64,000 nt of DNA from an uncultured Burkholderiales bacterium (GTDB lineage: Bacteria; Pseudomonadota; Gammaproteobacteria; Burkholderiales; Burkholderiaceae_C), in NCBI GenBank assembly GCA_903932865.1, contig CAIZHQ010000026.1:248001-312000 (forward strand). Reading direction: 5' to 3'. The notes beneath the pieces were generated by a model that ran no database searches, was not told the origin of the DNA, and worked only from the letters and a program-made list of their open reading frames with translations. The first letter of the stretch is position 1, and every line of letters starts with the position of its first letter. This document shows positions 52,880 to 63,326 of this stretch, one piece after another. Both the position numbers and the translations under genes were made by a program.

Positions 52880-53659
52880 ATGGGCCAGCTGCGTTTGCAA
52901 GGCCAAGTGGCGTTGATCACTGGCGCGGGTTCGGGCATTGGTGCGGCGACAGCGCACATCTTTTGTCAGGAAGGCGCTGCGGTCTATTTGGTGGATGCCG
53001 ATGCGCAGGGCTTGGAACGCACGCGCCAGAACATTGTGCAAGCCAAGCCAGAGGCTCTTGTGCTGTGCGCCCAGGCCGATGTGAGCGATCCCGCGCTGGC
53101 GTTGCAAAACGTGGCGCGCTGCGTCCAAGAACTCGGAGGCCTGGACATTTTGGTCAACAACGCTGCGATGCGCAATTATTCGGCGGCAGCCCAAGCAACT
53201 GCGCTCGAATGGCATGCGATCGTGGGCGTCAACCTGGTGGGCATCACAAACTACTGCCATGCCGCACTGCCGCACATGCGCAGCGCCGGCCGCGGCAGCA
53301 TCGTCAACGTGTCGTCTTGTTATGCCGTCAAAGGGCGCAAAGGCATGGCTTTGTACGACGCCACCAAGGCCGCACAGCTGGCTTTGACCCGATCGCTGGC
53401 GTGCGAAGAAGCGGTGCACGGTGTTCGCGTCAACGCGGTATGCCCCGGCTCAACGCTGACGGATTTTCATGTGGGACGCGCGCAAAAAATCGGCAAAAGC
53501 GTGGAGCAACTCAGGACCGAGCGCAAAGACAGTTCTTTGTTGGGTCGCTGGGCCACCCCTGAAGAAATCGCCTGGCCGATTTTGTGGATGGCTTCGTCAG
53601 AGGGCTCGTTCATCACCGGCAGCACCTTGGTGGTGGACGGTGGCTTGCACATCGTTTGA
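52880..53659 (+). CDS. Short-chain dehydrogenase/reductase
   Basis: 259 residues from the ATG at 52880, eight bases after GGAG; a GTG overlapping the Bug stop is the alternative. Cofactor motif TGAGSGIG, NNAA, catalytic Ser in VSSCYA and Y-x3-K in YDATKAA; C-terminal GSTLVVDGG. Together with the oxygenase it could oxidise a cis-dihydrodiol or hydroxy-acid product. High-GC codon use stops here; the sequence turns AT-rich immediately downstream. Confidence 0.92.
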   Translation: MGQLRLQGQVALITGAGSGIGAATAHIFCQEGAAVYLVDADAQGLERTRQNIVQAKPEALVLCAQADVSDPALALQNVARCVQELGGLDILVNNAAMRNYSAAAQATALEWHAIVGVNLVGITNYCHAALPHMRSAGRGSIVNVSSCYAVKGRKGMALYDATKAAQLALTRSLACEEAVHGVRVNAVCPGSTLTDFHVGRAQKIGKSVEQLRTERKDSSLLGRWATPEEIAWPILWMASSEGSFITGSTLVVDGGLHIV

Positions 53660-53687
53660 TGCAGGTGGTGACCGGGTCGGGATTGGC

Positions 53688-53828
53688 TCATTCGAACTTT
53701 CTGTTTGTACGTCCTGAACGGAGCGCTTCATCAGACCAAGCTACATCCTCGAAACTCTGTGTCAATACCTTAGCAAGATCATTTTCGATGTACGTCCTCC
53801 TTGCATCCGCCACTCTAAAATTTTGCAT
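53688..53828 (-). CDS. Possible small ORF or gene remnant
   Basis: An ATG at 53828 with AAGAAG just upstream opens a 46-residue frame rich in charged residues (MQNFRVADARRTYIEND start, SGRTNRKFE end). It is in the AT-rich boundary after the SDR gene. No family is recognised; it could be a true small gene, the tail of a lost gene, or chance. Confidence 0.25.
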   Translation of the reverse strand: MQNFRVADARRTYIENDLAKVLTQSFEDVAWSDEALRSGRTNRKFE

Positions 53829-53915
53829 TTTTTCTTCTTTTTGTTACATTAGACATCTGAGCTGTGTAGATCATGAAAACAAATATCTCTGAGCAATTCA
53901 AACCAAATGCTGAAT

Positions 53916-54542
53916 ATGATGAAATTTAAAATTCTTTTAACTTTTGTGGGTATGTTTGCGATTGGCTCTGTATATGCAAATACATATGTCTCACCCGCAA
54001 TAAAAACAAGCTTTCACTTGAATTCTAATATTATTGGAAATTATGTTGTTGAAGTGACTTCAGTTGGCAGTGACAGGTATGAAACGCAAACCAAAAGGAT
54101 AGATGGAAATACCACTGTTGAAACCAGATTATTTGGCATTTTGACATTGGAAAAGTTATTGAATGAAAGTATTCTCAGTGGTGATGCCGTGAAGGCCTCG
54201 CAAATATTTCCGCTGGCGGTGGGAAAAAATGCTAGTTTCGTGACCCATGGGGCACGAAGTAATGGGTCGAGTTGGAGTAGAAATCACAAATGGGAAGTGA
54301 TGAGATCCTATGAAAAACTAGTAGGTTCAGACCTACAGCAATTGTGGACGATTAAGGTTTTCGCCGAATCCCCAGGTTTTTTTAAATTCGAAGGTACTTG
54401 TGAATACTCTTTAAAATATGCAACCTGCTTGAAAATAGAAGGTGAAAGATTCATCAGAGGAAATGAAAGATCTACTGGAGCAGTAAGAAATTCCTTGGAA
54501 AAAATAGTAATCGATGGCGTTGAAACCCCCATTTCTCATTAA
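53916..54542 (+). CDS. Secreted protein of unknown function, AT-rich
   Basis: 208 residues from the ATG at 53916 (53907 and 53919 are alternatives). A signal peptide MMKFKILLTFVGMFAIGSVYA is followed by a beta-rich body with repeated short strands (NYVVEVTSVGSDRYETQT, NTTVETRLFG) and two late cysteines (GTCEYSLKYATCL) that may form a disulfide. No family recognised. The codon use is visibly AT-rich compared with both flanks, which points to horizontal acquisition. It converges on the next gene with no spacer between stops. Confidence 0.7.
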   Translation: MMKFKILLTFVGMFAIGSVYANTYVSPAIKTSFHLNSNIIGNYVVEVTSVGSDRYETQTKRIDGNTTVETRLFGILTLEKLLNESILSGDAVKASQIFPLAVGKNASFVTHGARSNGSSWSRNHKWEVMRSYEKLVGSDLQQLWTIKVFAESPGFFKFEGTCEYSLKYATCLKIEGERFIRGNERSTGAVRNSLEKIVIDGVETPISH

Positions 54543-55676
54543 CTATTTTGAATTTTCTGTAGACCATAGTTCATATAATCTAGCAGCTTCTGGATGCCAA
54601 TTTTCACTTGTCGAAAATGCAACCATTATCTTGTCATTCGAATGGTTCCATGCTATTTTTTGACCTCCATAACCGAGCGCCCAATAGGAATTTTTTGACC
54701 AACTGTTTTCTGTCCAAATTTGATATCCATAGCCATTGAACCATCTCGCAAATCTTTTCTCTTTGTTACTTATTTGAGTTTTTGTGGCTTCTTTAAGGTA
54801 GTTGCCCATGCAACTGTCTTCCTTGATTTTTTCACGAGACCATACGGCTAATCTGCCCCAGTCGTGGGCCATCATTCTTGCTCCATATGCTCCAAAAAAT
54901 ACTTTGTTTTTGTCTTCTGCCAATGACACTTTCCCATTGATTCCTGCGTTTAGTAAAACATTTTCATATACAAAGTCTGAACCTTTCAGATTTGTTTTGT
55001 AATTTAAAAGGAATCCTAAAATTGCAGTATCTGAATTCTTATAATCAAATATTTCTCCGGGTTGAAAATTTTTAAAAATCCCTTTTCGTGGTTGCAAAAT
55101 AGTTGATTTAACGGATGCCTCAATTATAGACTTTTCGTTGAAATGGTAATCATCTATAATATTTTGAAATATTTTGAAATTAGAGTCTGCATCTGCACTT
55201 GTTGTGCCTGATGCCATCATGAGTAAGTTTTTAACTGTGGCATTCTCTAGCCCAGTCTTGATAAAAATAGGGTTCGTATTGCCAAGTTTTTCATTTAAAT
55301 CAATGATTTTTTTGCAAATTGCGGCACCAATCGCGAATGAAGTTATTGTTTTGGTTACGCTATAACCATGAAGCATTGAATCATAAACGACGGGATCGTT
55401 GTATTTTTCAAACACAACATCACCGTTGTCAATAAGTAATATAACTTTTATCTCTTTGTTATTGGCCATGAGCTTTTCGGCATATGAAATTGAGGCGGAC
55501 TCCTTATCCGATGGGTTTCTGCTTGCTAATTTGGTGTAAGCATCTCTTGACCCGTAAACACTTCCTTCTGACCAAAAGGATTCGTTAAGGAGTCTTCTAT
55601 TGTCAATGCTGACTTGACCAAATAAATTTGGTGAGAAAGTAATGAGTGTGAATGATAAAAAAATAACTGTTTTCAT
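54543..55676 (-). CDS. Serine hydrolase, beta-lactamase class C/NylB-like, exported
   Basis: 377 residues with a signal peptide (IFLSFTLITFSPNLFG). The active-site serine and lysine are S106 and K109 (GYSVTK); the Tyr motif is Y212-K-N214 (DYKNSDTAIL), and LGYGGQK near residue 335 matches the third motif of 6-aminohexanoate-dimer hydrolases and family VIII esterases rather than the KTG of true beta-lactamases. It probably hydrolyses an amide or ester in the periplasm or outside. Base composition is AT-rich like its convergent neighbour. Confidence 0.83.
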   Translation of the reverse strand: MKTVIFLSFTLITFSPNLFGQVSIDNRRLLNESFWSEGSVYGSRDAYTKLASRNPSDKESASISYAEKLMANNKEIKVILLIDNGDVVFEKYNDPVVYDSMLHGYSVTKTITSFAIGAAICKKIIDLNEKLGNTNPIFIKTGLENATVKNLLMMASGTTSADADSNFKIFQNIIDDYHFNEKSIIEASVKSTILQPRKGIFKNFQPGEIFDYKNSDTAILGFLLNYKTNLKGSDFVYENVLLNAGINGKVSLAEDKNKVFFGAYGARMMAHDWGRLAVWSREKIKEDSCMGNYLKEATKTQISNKEKRFARWFNGYGYQIWTENSWSKNSYWALGYGGQKIAWNHSNDKIMVAFSTSENWHPEAARLYELWSTENSK

Positions 55677-56130
55677 TTGATTTAATTATTAAAGAGTCAG
55701 TTCAAAAAAAGGACTTATCAAGAGTTAACTTCTATGCTGTTTGTCTTGGGTGCAAAGCCATTTGCAAAGTGGGGATTCAAATTGATCATGATTGTAATGA
55801 TTTTGAGTAAATTCAATGAATAAACCGCAGATTAACTAAGGGCCTAGCAGACGGTTGAGTATAACTTTGATGCCTCGAAAACAGCTGCAATATGGATTGT
55901 CAAGACAGGTCTTCATGAAAAAACCGGATACGTCGGCAGTACGACTGATGATGATTTGCCGAACATCAGCACAATTACCACAGCAGCTTAGATTGCTTAC
56001 GCGAGGATCCAACTTATATGCGGTTGACTTGTCTGACCCTTACCGAGATCAGCGGGTACTGTCTGCGGATTGGCCGATGGCTTGAGGCTGCAGGCAGTGC
56101 CTGAATGGATTGGGGACGGATAATTCATGG
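55677..56130. other. Gap between the AT-rich island and ubiA
   Basis: The first half is AT-rich with no convincing frame. From about 55840 the composition returns toward that of the flanks. One frame there reads YNFDASKTAAIWIVKTGL and on to TGYVGSTTDD before a stop, faintly like the middle of a type IV pilin; it has no start, helix or end, so it is at most a relic. No tRNA, integrase or att site was seen. Confidence 0.5.
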
Positions 56131-56982
56131 ATGACTCCCAAAATCAAGCTTTATTTGGACCTGATTCGCTGGAACCGACCTGCTGGCTGGCTGTTGTTGT
56201 TGTGGCCAACTTTGTCGGCCTTGTGGGTGGCTGCTGGTGGCTTTCCAGGTTGGCATTTGGTGGCGGTGTTCACTCTGGGCACCATCCTCATGCGCAGCGC
56301 CGGTTGCTGCGTCAATGATGTGGCCGATCGCGAATTTGACAAGCATGTCCAACGCACGGCCTCACGCCCAGTGACCAGTGGGCGTCTGAGCGTCAAGGAG
56401 GCGCTGGGTTTGGGTGTGGCGCTGGCGCTGCTGGCTTTTGTGCTGGTGCTCAGCACCAACCGCGTAACCGTGGCCTGGTCGTTTGCCGCTCTGGCGGTGA
56501 CCGTGGTTTATCCCTACGCCAAACGCTTTGTGTCCATGCCACAGGCGGTGTTGGGGGTGGCCTTCAGTTTTGGGATTCCGATGGCTTTCGCCGCGGTCCA
56601 AAGCGAAGTGCCGCCACTGGCGTGGGGTTTGCTTTTGGGCAATTTGTTTTGGGTGCTGGCCTACGACACCGAATACGCGATGGTGGACCGCGATGACGAT
56701 TTGAAGATCGGCATGAAAACCTCGGCCATCACCCTGGGCCAATGGGATGTGACCGCCATCGCGGGCTTCTATGCGGCCTTTTTGGCCTTGTGGGCGCTGC
56801 TGTTGGACGCGCCCGAACGCGGCGCTTGGCTTTGGGCGGGCTTGGCGGGTGCGGCCGCGCAGGCGATGTGGCATGTCTGGCTGATCAGGGACCGCAGCCG
56901 CGAGGGTTGCTTCAAGGCCTTCAGGCTGAACCACTGGCTGGGGTTCAGCGTGTTTGGGGGCCTGGTCTTGTCTTACACCTGA
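56131..56982 (+). CDS. ubiA: 4-hydroxybenzoate polyprenyltransferase
   Basis: 283 residues from the ATG at 56131. Membrane enzyme of ubiquinone synthesis joining a polyprenyl chain to 4-hydroxybenzoate. The two Asp-rich motifs are [15 protein letters not shown] and [17 protein letters not shown]. About eight membrane helices. The start [20 protein letters not shown] is typical; an in-frame TTG seven codons upstream is unlikely. Confidence 0.95.
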   Translation: MTPKIKLYLDLIRWNRPAGWLLLLWPTLSALWVAAGGFPGWHLVAVFTLGTILMRSAGCCVNDVADREFDKHVQRTASRPVTSGRLSVKEALGLGVALALLAFVLVLSTNRVTVAWSFAALAVTVVYPYAKRFVSMPQAVLGVAFSFGIPMAFAAVQSEVPPLAWGLLLGNLFWVLAYDTEYAMVDRDDDLKIGMKTSAITLGQWDVTAIAGFYAAFLALWALLLDAPERGAWLWAGLAGAAAQAMWHVWLIRDRSREGCFKAFRLNHWLGFSVFGGLVLSYT

Positions 56983-57018
56983 TGTCCAGCGCCACTGGCA
57001 GGGATTGTTGACCCACGT

Positions 57019-57843
57019 TCAGGCCTTGCCAAATTCATCACCCAATTCGCGGGCGCGTCGCTCAGCCGCCTGCATGGCGCTCTTAAAAGCTGGCTTGATG
57101 CCGGCAGCTTCCATCGCGCTGATGGCTGCATAGGTGGTGCCGCCTTTCGAGGTGACCCGCTGGCGCAGCACCTCGGGCGATTCGTTGGATGCCGCAGCCA
57201 GGGAAGACGCACCCGAAAACGTGGCCACCGCCAGTTGATAGGCCTGTTCGGCACTCAGGCCCATGCCCACGCCCGCTTCGGTCATGGCTTCGAGGAAGAA
57301 AAACACATAGGCAGGGCCAGAGCCCGACAAGGCGGTCACCGCGTCCAGCAAAGACTCCTGCTGCACCCACAGGTATTGCCCGGTCGTGCCAATGACTTGC
57401 GCCACCAGTTGCTGGTCGGTCGAAGTGACCGATGGGCAGGCAAACAAGCCGGTAATGCCCTGGCCCACCAGTGCCGGGGTGTTGGGCATGCAGCGCACCA
57501 CCCGATCTGAGCCGACCCAGCGGGAAATGCTGTCGGTGCGGATGCCCGCCGCCACCGACAGGTGCAGCGCGCCTCGGGTGTAGGGCATGACCGGGGCGGC
57601 GGCTTCGCTGAAGATTTGTGGCTTGACGGCCCAGACCACCAAGTCAGCCCGCGCCAAGTCAGGGCCTGCGGCGGGCAGTGCGGTGATGCCAAAGTCCTTG
57701 AGCAATTTGTCGGCGGCATCGGCAAAGGGTTCAACCACGGTGAATTGATCGGGCCGCATGCCTTGACGGATCAGGCCACCCATGATGGCGCTGGCCATGT
57801 TGCCGCCGCCGACAAAGGCCATGTGTTGCGCAAAAGAAGTCAT
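57019..57843 (-). CDS. proC: Pyrroline-5-carboxylate reductase
   Basis: 274 residues. Final step of proline synthesis (P5C to proline, NADPH). N-terminal Rossmann [16 protein letters not shown]-terminal dimer domain with [16 protein letters not shown] and [12 protein letters not shown]. It converges with ubiA, leaving 36 bases, and diverges from glpK. Confidence 0.96.
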   Translation of the reverse strand: MTSFAQHMAFVGGGNMASAIMGGLIRQGMRPDQFTVVEPFADAADKLLKDFGITALPAAGPDLARADLVVWAVKPQIFSEAAAPVMPYTRGALHLSVAAGIRTDSISRWVGSDRVVRCMPNTPALVGQGITGLFACPSVTSTDQQLVAQVIGTTGQYLWVQQESLLDAVTALSGSGPAYVFFFLEAMTEAGVGMGLSAEQAYQLAVATFSGASSLAAASNESPEVLRQRVTSKGGTTYAAISAMEAAGIKPAFKSAMQAAERRARELGDEFGKA

Positions 57844-57931
57844 GGTGTCAGTCTCTCAGGTGTCTTGGTTGAAAGGTCAATCGGAGAATTGTCGCTGTTT
57901 GTTCAAGCGGCTTTGCGCTAACCTTCAGTGC

Positions 57932-59434
57932 ATGGATTACATGCTTTCAATTGACCAAGGCACCACCAGCTCACGGGCTGTGGTGTTTGACCATGGTGGC
58001 CGGGTGGTGGCCATGGCACAGCGCGAATTCACCCAGTATTTCCCGCAACCGGGGTGGGTTGAGCACGATGCCAACGAAATCTGGCAAACCCAGTTGGCTG
58101 TCCTGCGCGAGGTGCTGGTGCATGCGGGCATCACGGCCCGCCAGGTGCGTGCCCTGGGCATCACCAACCAGCGTGAAACCACCGTGCTGTGGGATCGCCA
58201 AACGGGTGAGCCCGTGGCCCCGGCCATCGTCTGGCAGGACCGGCGCACCACCGGGTTTTGCGAGGCGCTGCGCTCAGCAGGCCACGCCCCGGGTATCGCT
58301 GCCAAAACCGGCTTGATACTGGATTCTTATTTTTCGGGCACCAAGCTGGCGTGGTTGCTGGACCATGTTCCGGGGGCCCGATTGCGGGCCGAGCGGGGCG
58401 AATTGGCCTTTGGCACCGTGGACAGCTGGTTGCTGTGGCAGTTGACGGGTGGACGGGTGCACGCCACAGAACCCAGCAATGCCTCTCGTACGCTGCTTTT
58501 CAACCTGAAAACCGGCACCTGGGACGAGGACATGCTGGCGCTGTTGAACATTCCGCAAGCTGTTTTGCCACAGATATTGCCCTCATGCGGCCAGGTGGCC
58601 TTGACCGATACCCAATGCTTGGGGGTCAGTGTGCCCATTGCGGGCTGGGCGGGAGACCAGCAAGCGGCCTTGTTTGGTCAGGCCTGCTTTGCGCCCGGTA
58701 TGGCCAAAAATACTTATGGCACGGGCTGCTTCATGCTGATGAACACGGGCGATCAGCCTGTGGCCAGTCAACACCAATTGCTCAGCACCGTGGCCTGGCA
58801 AGGTCCAGGCACTGCGATGCGGCCCTTGGCCTACGCTTTAGAAGGTTCGGTGTTCATGGCTGGGGCCACGGTGCAGTGGTTGCGCGACGGATTGCAGATC
58901 ATTGACAGCGCGGCCCAGATTGAAGCCCTGGCTGCGAGCGTGCAGGACACGGGAGATGTCTTTTTGGTCCCCGCTTTTGTCGGATTGGGCGCCCCCGATT
59001 GGGATGGCCAGGCCCGAGGCGCCTTGGTGGGCATGACCCGGGGGACGGGGCGGGCGCACATTGCCAGAGCTGCTTTGGAGGCCATTGCCTTGCAAACGGC
59101 CGATGTCTTTCTTGCCATGAGTGCTGACAGCGGATTGGCGCTGACCGAGCTGAGGGTGGATGGCGGTGCCAGCAAAAACGACTTGCTGATGCAAATCCAG
59201 GCGAATGTGCTGGGTGTGCCAGTGGTGCGCAGCCGAATCAGTGAAACCACAGCGCTTGGGGCGGCCTATCTGGCGGGGCTGGCCACAGGCTATTGGTCGG
59301 GAGCAGACGAACTGTCGGCGCAATGGCAAGAGGAGAAGCGTTTCTTGCCGCAATGGCAGGAATCTCAAAGAAGGGGCCATACGCAGCGTTGGCGAGAAGC
59401 CGTGGCTCGCTCACGCTCGTGGGCTCAAAACTGA
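57932..59434 (+). CDS. glpK: Glycerol kinase
   Basis: 500 residues (ATG at 57941 also possible). FGGY kinase that phosphorylates glycerol. [16 protein letters not shown] carries the phosphate loop, [16 protein letters not shown] the glycerol site, and [12 protein letters not shown] and [12 protein letters not shown] are family motifs. No glpF or glpD is adjacent. Confidence 0.96.
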   Translation: MDYMLSIDQGTTSSRAVVFDHGGRVVAMAQREFTQYFPQPGWVEHDANEIWQTQLAVLREVLVHAGITARQVRALGITNQRETTVLWDRQTGEPVAPAIVWQDRRTTGFCEALRSAGHAPGIAAKTGLILDSYFSGTKLAWLLDHVPGARLRAERGELAFGTVDSWLLWQLTGGRVHATEPSNASRTLLFNLKTGTWDEDMLALLNIPQAVLPQILPSCGQVALTDTQCLGVSVPIAGWAGDQQAALFGQACFAPGMAKNTYGTGCFMLMNTGDQPVASQHQLLSTVAWQGPGTAMRPLAYALEGSVFMAGATVQWLRDGLQIIDSAAQIEALAASVQDTGDVFLVPAFVGLGAPDWDGQARGALVGMTRGTGRAHIARAALEAIALQTADVFLAMSADSGLALTELRVDGGASKNDLLMQIQANVLGVPVVRSRISETTALGAAYLAGLATGYWSGADELSAQWQEEKRFLPQWQESQRRGHTQRWREAVARSRSWAQN

Positions 59435-59515
59435 AGCATGAGGGGTCTGCAAGGCACAGCTTGGCGGTCCAACGCCAAAACGCGGGCATGGAAGCAAGAA
59501 AATTTCGGAAACATG

Positions 59516-59543
59516 TTGCACACGACCTTTTTTCTGGCATAAT
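59516..59543 (+). promoter_or_regulatory. Sigma-70 promoter of the rplN operon
   Basis: TTGCAC and CATAAT with a 16-base spacer, about 140 bases before rplN. The leader that follows (59551-59690) could hold a translational control structure but none is recognised. Confidence 0.6.
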
Positions 59544-59690
59544 CATGGGCTTCGCCTTGCAAAAGGCGTAGTTATCTGCCCAAACAGAAGCTCAGCAAGT
59601 GGTTTGCCGAGTGTATGACGGGTCCAAGACTGATTCCTGTAGGTTGGCTTTTCGGCTAGCTTGCAAGGAATACAAGTTGGGAACAAAGAA

Positions 59691-60059
59691 ATGATCCAGA
59701 CAGAATCTCGGTTGGATGTGGCCGACAACACCGGCGCCAAGTCCGTGCTGTGCATCAAGGTGCTCGGCGGGTCTAAGCGTCGCTATGCAAGTGTTGGCGA
59801 CATCATCAAAGTGAGCATCAAAGAAGCCGCCCCGCGTGGTCGCGTCAAAAAAGGCGAGATCTACAGTGCTGTGGTGGTTCGCACGGCCAAGGGCATCCGC
59901 CGTGGCGATGGCTCCCTCATCAAATTCGATGGCAACGCAGCCGTGTTGCTGAACGCCAAGTTGGAGCCTATTGGCACCCGCATCTTCGGCCCGGTCACGC
60001 GTGAACTGCGTACCGAGAAGTTCATGAAGATCGTGTCATTGGCTCCTGAAGTACTGTAA
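59691..60059 (+). CDS. rplN: 50S ribosomal protein L14
   Basis: 122 residues, the standard length, starting [20 protein letters not shown]. Binds 23S rRNA at the subunit interface. It is first in this operon: rpmC and rpsQ, which normally precede it, are replaced by glpK, and a promoter of its own lies upstream. Confidence 0.99.
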   Translation: MIQTESRLDVADNTGAKSVLCIKVLGGSKRRYASVGDIIKVSIKEAAPRGRVKKGEIYSAVVVRTAKGIRRGDGSLIKFDGNAAVLLNAKLEPIGTRIFGPVTRELRTEKFMKIVSLAPEVL

Positions 60060-60068
60060 GGACGCGCC

Positions 60069-60389
60069 ATGAACAAGATTCGCACAGGCGATGAAATCAT
60101 CGTCATCACAGGTCGGGACAAGGGCAAGCGCGGCAAAGTGACTGCCCGCGCAACCGATTCCCATGTGTTGATCGACGGTATCAACATCGTTAAAAAGCAC
60201 GCCAAGCCAAACCCCATGAAGGGCACAACTGGCGGCATCATCGAAAAGGCCATGCCGATTCACCAATCCAATGTGGCCATTTTCAATGCCGCAACGGGCA
60301 AGGCAGATCGAGTGGGCATCAAACTGCAGGCTGACGGCAAACGCGTTCGTGTTTACAAGTCCAGCGGCGAAGAAATCAAGGTGGCATGA
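60069..60389 (+). CDS. rplX: 50S ribosomal protein L24
   Basis: 106 residues with the KOW motif [18 protein letters not shown]. Assembly initiator of the large subunit. Nine bases after rplN; its stop overlaps a possible upstream start of rplE. Confidence 0.99.
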   Translation: MNKIRTGDEIIVITGRDKGKRGKVTARATDSHVLIDGINIVKKHAKPNPMKGTTGGIIEKAMPIHQSNVAIFNAATGKADRVGIKLQADGKRVRVYKSSGEEIKVA

Positions 60390-60391
60390 GC

Positions 60392-60931
60392 ATGGCACGT
60401 TTGCAACAACTCTTCCGCGAAAAAATCGCAGCTGACTTGACGGCCAAATTTGGCTACAAGTCGCCCATGCAGGTTCCTCGCATCACCAAGATCACCTTGA
60501 ACATGGGTGTGTCTGAAGCGGTCGCTGACAAGAAAGTCATGGACCATGCGGTGAGCGACTTGACCAAGATTGCTGGCCAAAAGCCTGTGGTCACCAAGGC
60601 CAAGAAAGCCATCGCTGGTTTCAAGATCCGTGAACAACAAGCCATTGGCTGCATGGTCACATTGCGTGGCGTTCAGATGTATGAATTCCTGGACCGTTTC
60701 GTGACCGTGGCTCTGCCACGAGTGCGTGACTTCCGCGGTATTTCTGGTCGGGCGTTTGATGGTCGTGGTAACTACAACATCGGCGTCAAAGAACAGATCA
60801 TTTTCCCTGAGATTGAGTACGACAAGGTCGATGCCTTGCGCGGTCTCAACATCAGCATCACCACCACGGCCAAGTCTGACGAAGAGTGCAAAGCACTTTT
60901 GACAGCTTTCCGCTTCCCCTTCAAGAACTGA
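60392..60931 (+). CDS. rplE: 50S ribosomal protein L5
   Basis: 179 residues from the ATG at 60392 ([11 protein letters not shown]), the usual length; the ATG at 60386 overlapping rplX would add two residues. Binds 5S rRNA. Family blocks [13 protein letters not shown] and [15 protein letters not shown]. Confidence 0.99.
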   Translation: MARLQQLFREKIAADLTAKFGYKSPMQVPRITKITLNMGVSEAVADKKVMDHAVSDLTKIAGQKPVVTKAKKAIAGFKIREQQAIGCMVTLRGVQMYEFLDRFVTVALPRVRDFRGISGRAFDGRGNYNIGVKEQIIFPEIEYDKVDALRGLNISITTTAKSDEECKALLTAFRFPFKN

Positions 60932-60939
60932 GGTGTCAC

Positions 60940-61245
60940 GTGGCTAAAGTAGCTTTGATCGAGCGCGAGCTCAAGCGTGAAAAATTGGCAGCCAAGTACG
61001 CAAAGAAATATGCGGAATTCAAAGCCATCGCCAACGATTTCAAGCGCAGCGATGAAGAGCGTGCAGCTGCCCGTCTGGGTCTGCAAAAGCTCCCGCGCAA
61101 CGCCAATCCGACCCGCCAACGCAACCGCTGTGAAATCACCGGTCGCCCACGTGGTACGTTCCGTCAATTTGGTCTGGGTCGCGCCAAGATCCGTGAAATG
61201 GCCTTCGCCGGCCATATCCCGGGCGTGACCAAGGCCAGCTGGTAA
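60940..61245 (+). CDS. rpsN: 30S ribosomal protein S14
   Basis: 101 residues from a GTG ([17 protein letters not shown]). The long, zinc-free form: only one cysteine ([11 protein letters not shown]), so no CxxC pair. Eight bases after rplE. Confidence 0.99.
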   Translation: MAKVALIERELKREKLAAKYAKKYAEFKAIANDFKRSDEERAAARLGLQKLPRNANPTRQRNRCEITGRPRGTFRQFGLGRAKIREMAFAGHIPGVTKASW

Positions 61246-61263
61246 TCGGCAGGAGATAACAAC

Positions 61264-61659
61264 ATGAGCATGAGTGATCCTATTGCCGATCTGTTGACCC
61301 GCATCCGCAACGCACAAATGGTGGCAAAAGCCGCCGTGATGGTGCCTTCTTCCAAAGTGAAGGTGGCCATTGCTCAAGTGCTGAAAGATGAAGGCTACAT
61401 TGATGGCTTCCAAGTCAAAACCGAAGATGGCAAAGCCACCCTCGAAATCGCCCTGAAGTACTACGCTGGCCGTCCGGTTATCGAACGTATTGAGCGCGTG
61501 AGCCGCCCTGGCCTGCGTGTTTATAAAGGCCGTGATGCTATACCCCAGGTCCAAAACGGTTTGGGCGTGGCCATCGTCACCACCCCTCAAGGCGTGATGA
61601 CCGACCGCAAAGCGCGTGCAGCCGGTGTCGGCGGCGAAGTGCTGTGCTACGTCGCTTAA
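61264..61659 (+). CDS. rpsH: 30S ribosomal protein S8
   Basis: 131 residues, [18 protein letters not shown] start and [11 protein letters not shown] end. In E. coli it represses spc translation by binding near the rplE start; whether that site exists here was not determined. Confidence 0.99.
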   Translation: MSMSDPIADLLTRIRNAQMVAKAAVMVPSSKVKVAIAQVLKDEGYIDGFQVKTEDGKATLEIALKYYAGRPVIERIERVSRPGLRVYKGRDAIPQVQNGLGVAIVTTPQGVMTDRKARAAGVGGEVLCYVA

Positions 61660-61672
61660 AGGGAGAAAAAGA

Positions 61673-62206
61673 ATGTCCCGCGTAGGAAAAATGCCTGTGA
61701 CCATCCCCGCTGGTGTGGATGTGTCAGTCAAACAAGATCAGATCAGTGTCAAGGGTTCGGGTGGTCAGTTGGCCATCGCTTCCAGCATGCTGGTGACTGT
61801 GACCAACGAAGGTGGCAAATTGAGTTTTGCGCCAGCCAATGATTCACGCGAAGCCAACGCCATGAGTGGCACCATGCGCCAGCTGGTGAACAACATGGTG
61901 AATGGCGTGACCAAGGGCTTCGAGAAGAAGTTGAACCTGGTCGGCGTGGGTTACAAGGCGGCAGCATCCGGTGCCAAATTGAACCTGGCTGTTGGTTATT
62001 CACACCCTGTCAACATCGACATGCCTGCTGGCATCACGGTGGCCACCCCAACCGCGACTGAAATCGTGATCAAAGGTGCTGACCGTCAACGTGTTGGCCA
62101 AATTGCTGCTGAGATCCGTGCTGTTCGTCCACCTGAGCCCTACAAAGGCAAAGGCATCCGTTATTCGGATGAGAAGATCACGATCAAAGAGACCAAGAAG
62201 AAATAA
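61673..62206 (+). CDS. rplF: 50S ribosomal protein L6
   Basis: 177 residues from the ATG at 61673 ([17 protein letters not shown]), preceded by AGGGAGAA. The C-terminal signature [12 protein letters not shown] is intact. Confidence 0.99.
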   Translation: MSRVGKMPVTIPAGVDVSVKQDQISVKGSGGQLAIASSMLVTVTNEGGKLSFAPANDSREANAMSGTMRQLVNNMVNGVTKGFEKKLNLVGVGYKAAASGAKLNLAVGYSHPVNIDMPAGITVATPTATEIVIKGADRQRVGQIAAEIRAVRPPEPYKGKGIRYSDEKITIKETKKK

Positions 62207-62217
62207 GGAGCTGCACC

Positions 62218-62583
62218 ATGTTGACCAAGAAAGAGCAGCGTCTGCGTCGTGCACGCCAAACACGCATCCGCATTGCACAGCAAGGCGTGGCACGTTTGAC
62301 CGTGAACCGCACCAACTTGCACATTTATGCCAGCGTTATCTCTGGCTGCGGTACCAAAGTGTTGGCCAGCGCCTCCACTGCCGAAGCCGAAGTGCGCACG
62401 GCACTGGGCGCTGCGGGCAAAGGCGGCAATTCCGCTGCAGCCGCAGTCATTGGCAAGCGCATTGCTGAAAAAGCAAAATCCGCTGGCGTTGAGAAGGTCG
62501 CCTTCGACCGCGCAGGTTTCGCCTACCACGGACGCGTCAAGGCTTTGGCCGAAGCGGCCCGTGAAGCAGGCCTGCAGTTCTAA
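62218..62583 (+). CDS. rplR: 50S ribosomal protein L18
   Basis: 121 residues; 5S rRNA-binding protein with [11 protein letters not shown] and the C-terminal [21 protein letters not shown]. Confidence 0.99.
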   Translation: MLTKKEQRLRRARQTRIRIAQQGVARLTVNRTNLHIYASVISGCGTKVLASASTAEAEVRTALGAAGKGGNSAAAAVIGKRIAEKAKSAGVEKVAFDRAGFAYHGRVKALAEAAREAGLQF

Positions 62584-62600
62584 ACGGATCGGAGTAAAAA

Positions 62601-63119
62601 ATGGCTAAATTCACAGCAAAACCTCAGAGCGACGGTCCAGAAGACGGTCTGCGTGAAAAGATGATCGCGGTCAACCGCGTGACCAAGGTTGTCAAGGGCG
62701 GCCGTATCCTCGGTTTCGCAGCTTTGACCGTGGTCGGTGACGGCGATGGCAAGGTGGGCATGGGCAAGGGCAAGTCGAAAGAAGTGCCAGCGGCTGTGCA
62801 AAAAGCGATGGAAGAAGCCCGTCGTAATCTCGCCAAGGTCCACCTCAAAAATGGCACCATTCACCATGCCGTGCACGGCCACCATGGTGCAGCCCGTGTG
62901 ATGATGGCACCAGCGCCTAAAGGTACCGGCATCATTGCTGGCGGTCCAATGCGTGCTGTGTTCGAAGTGGTGGGCATCACGGACATCGTGGCCAAGAGCC
63001 ATGGTTCATCCAATCCCTACAACATGGTTCGTGCCACATTGGACGCCTTGTCCAACTGCACAACAGCCTCCAACGTGGCTGCCAAGCGTGGCAAGTCCGT
63101 TGAAGAGCTGTTCGGCTGA
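62601..63119 (+). CDS. rpsE: 30S ribosomal protein S5
   Basis: 172 residues. dsRBD-like N-terminal domain ([19 protein letters not shown]) and the [19 protein letters not shown] block that contributes to decoding fidelity. Confidence 0.99.
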   Translation: MAKFTAKPQSDGPEDGLREKMIAVNRVTKVVKGGRILGFAALTVVGDGDGKVGMGKGKSKEVPAAVQKAMEEARRNLAKVHLKNGTIHHAVHGHHGAARVMMAPAPKGTGIIAGGPMRAVFEVVGITDIVAKSHGSSNPYNMVRATLDALSNCTTASNVAAKRGKSVEELFG

Positions 63120-63133
63120 ACAGGAGATCGAAC

Positions 63134-63316
63134 ATGACGACACAAGCAACAGTGAAAGTCCAATTGGTTCGCAGCCCAATTGGCACGAAAGTTACGCACC
63201 GCGCCACCGTTCGTGGCTTGGGTCTGCGCAAGCTCAACTCCGTGAGTGAGCTGCAGGATACGCCCGCAGTGCGCGGCATGATCAACAAGATCAGCTACCT
63301 GGTCAAAGTTCTCTAA
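63134..63316 (+). CDS. rpmD: 50S ribosomal protein L30
   Basis: 60 residues, ferredoxin-like fold; [20 protein letters not shown] and [16 protein letters not shown] are the family core. Confidence 0.98.
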   Translation: MTTQATVKVQLVRSPIGTKVTHRATVRGLGLRKLNSVSELQDTPAVRGMINKISYLVKVL

Positions 63317-63326
63317 GAGGCCAATG

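Noticed and set aside
54543..55676. True class C beta-lactamase
   Set aside because: SxxK and YxN are present, but the third motif is GYGGQ-like as in NylB/family VIII esterases, not KTG.
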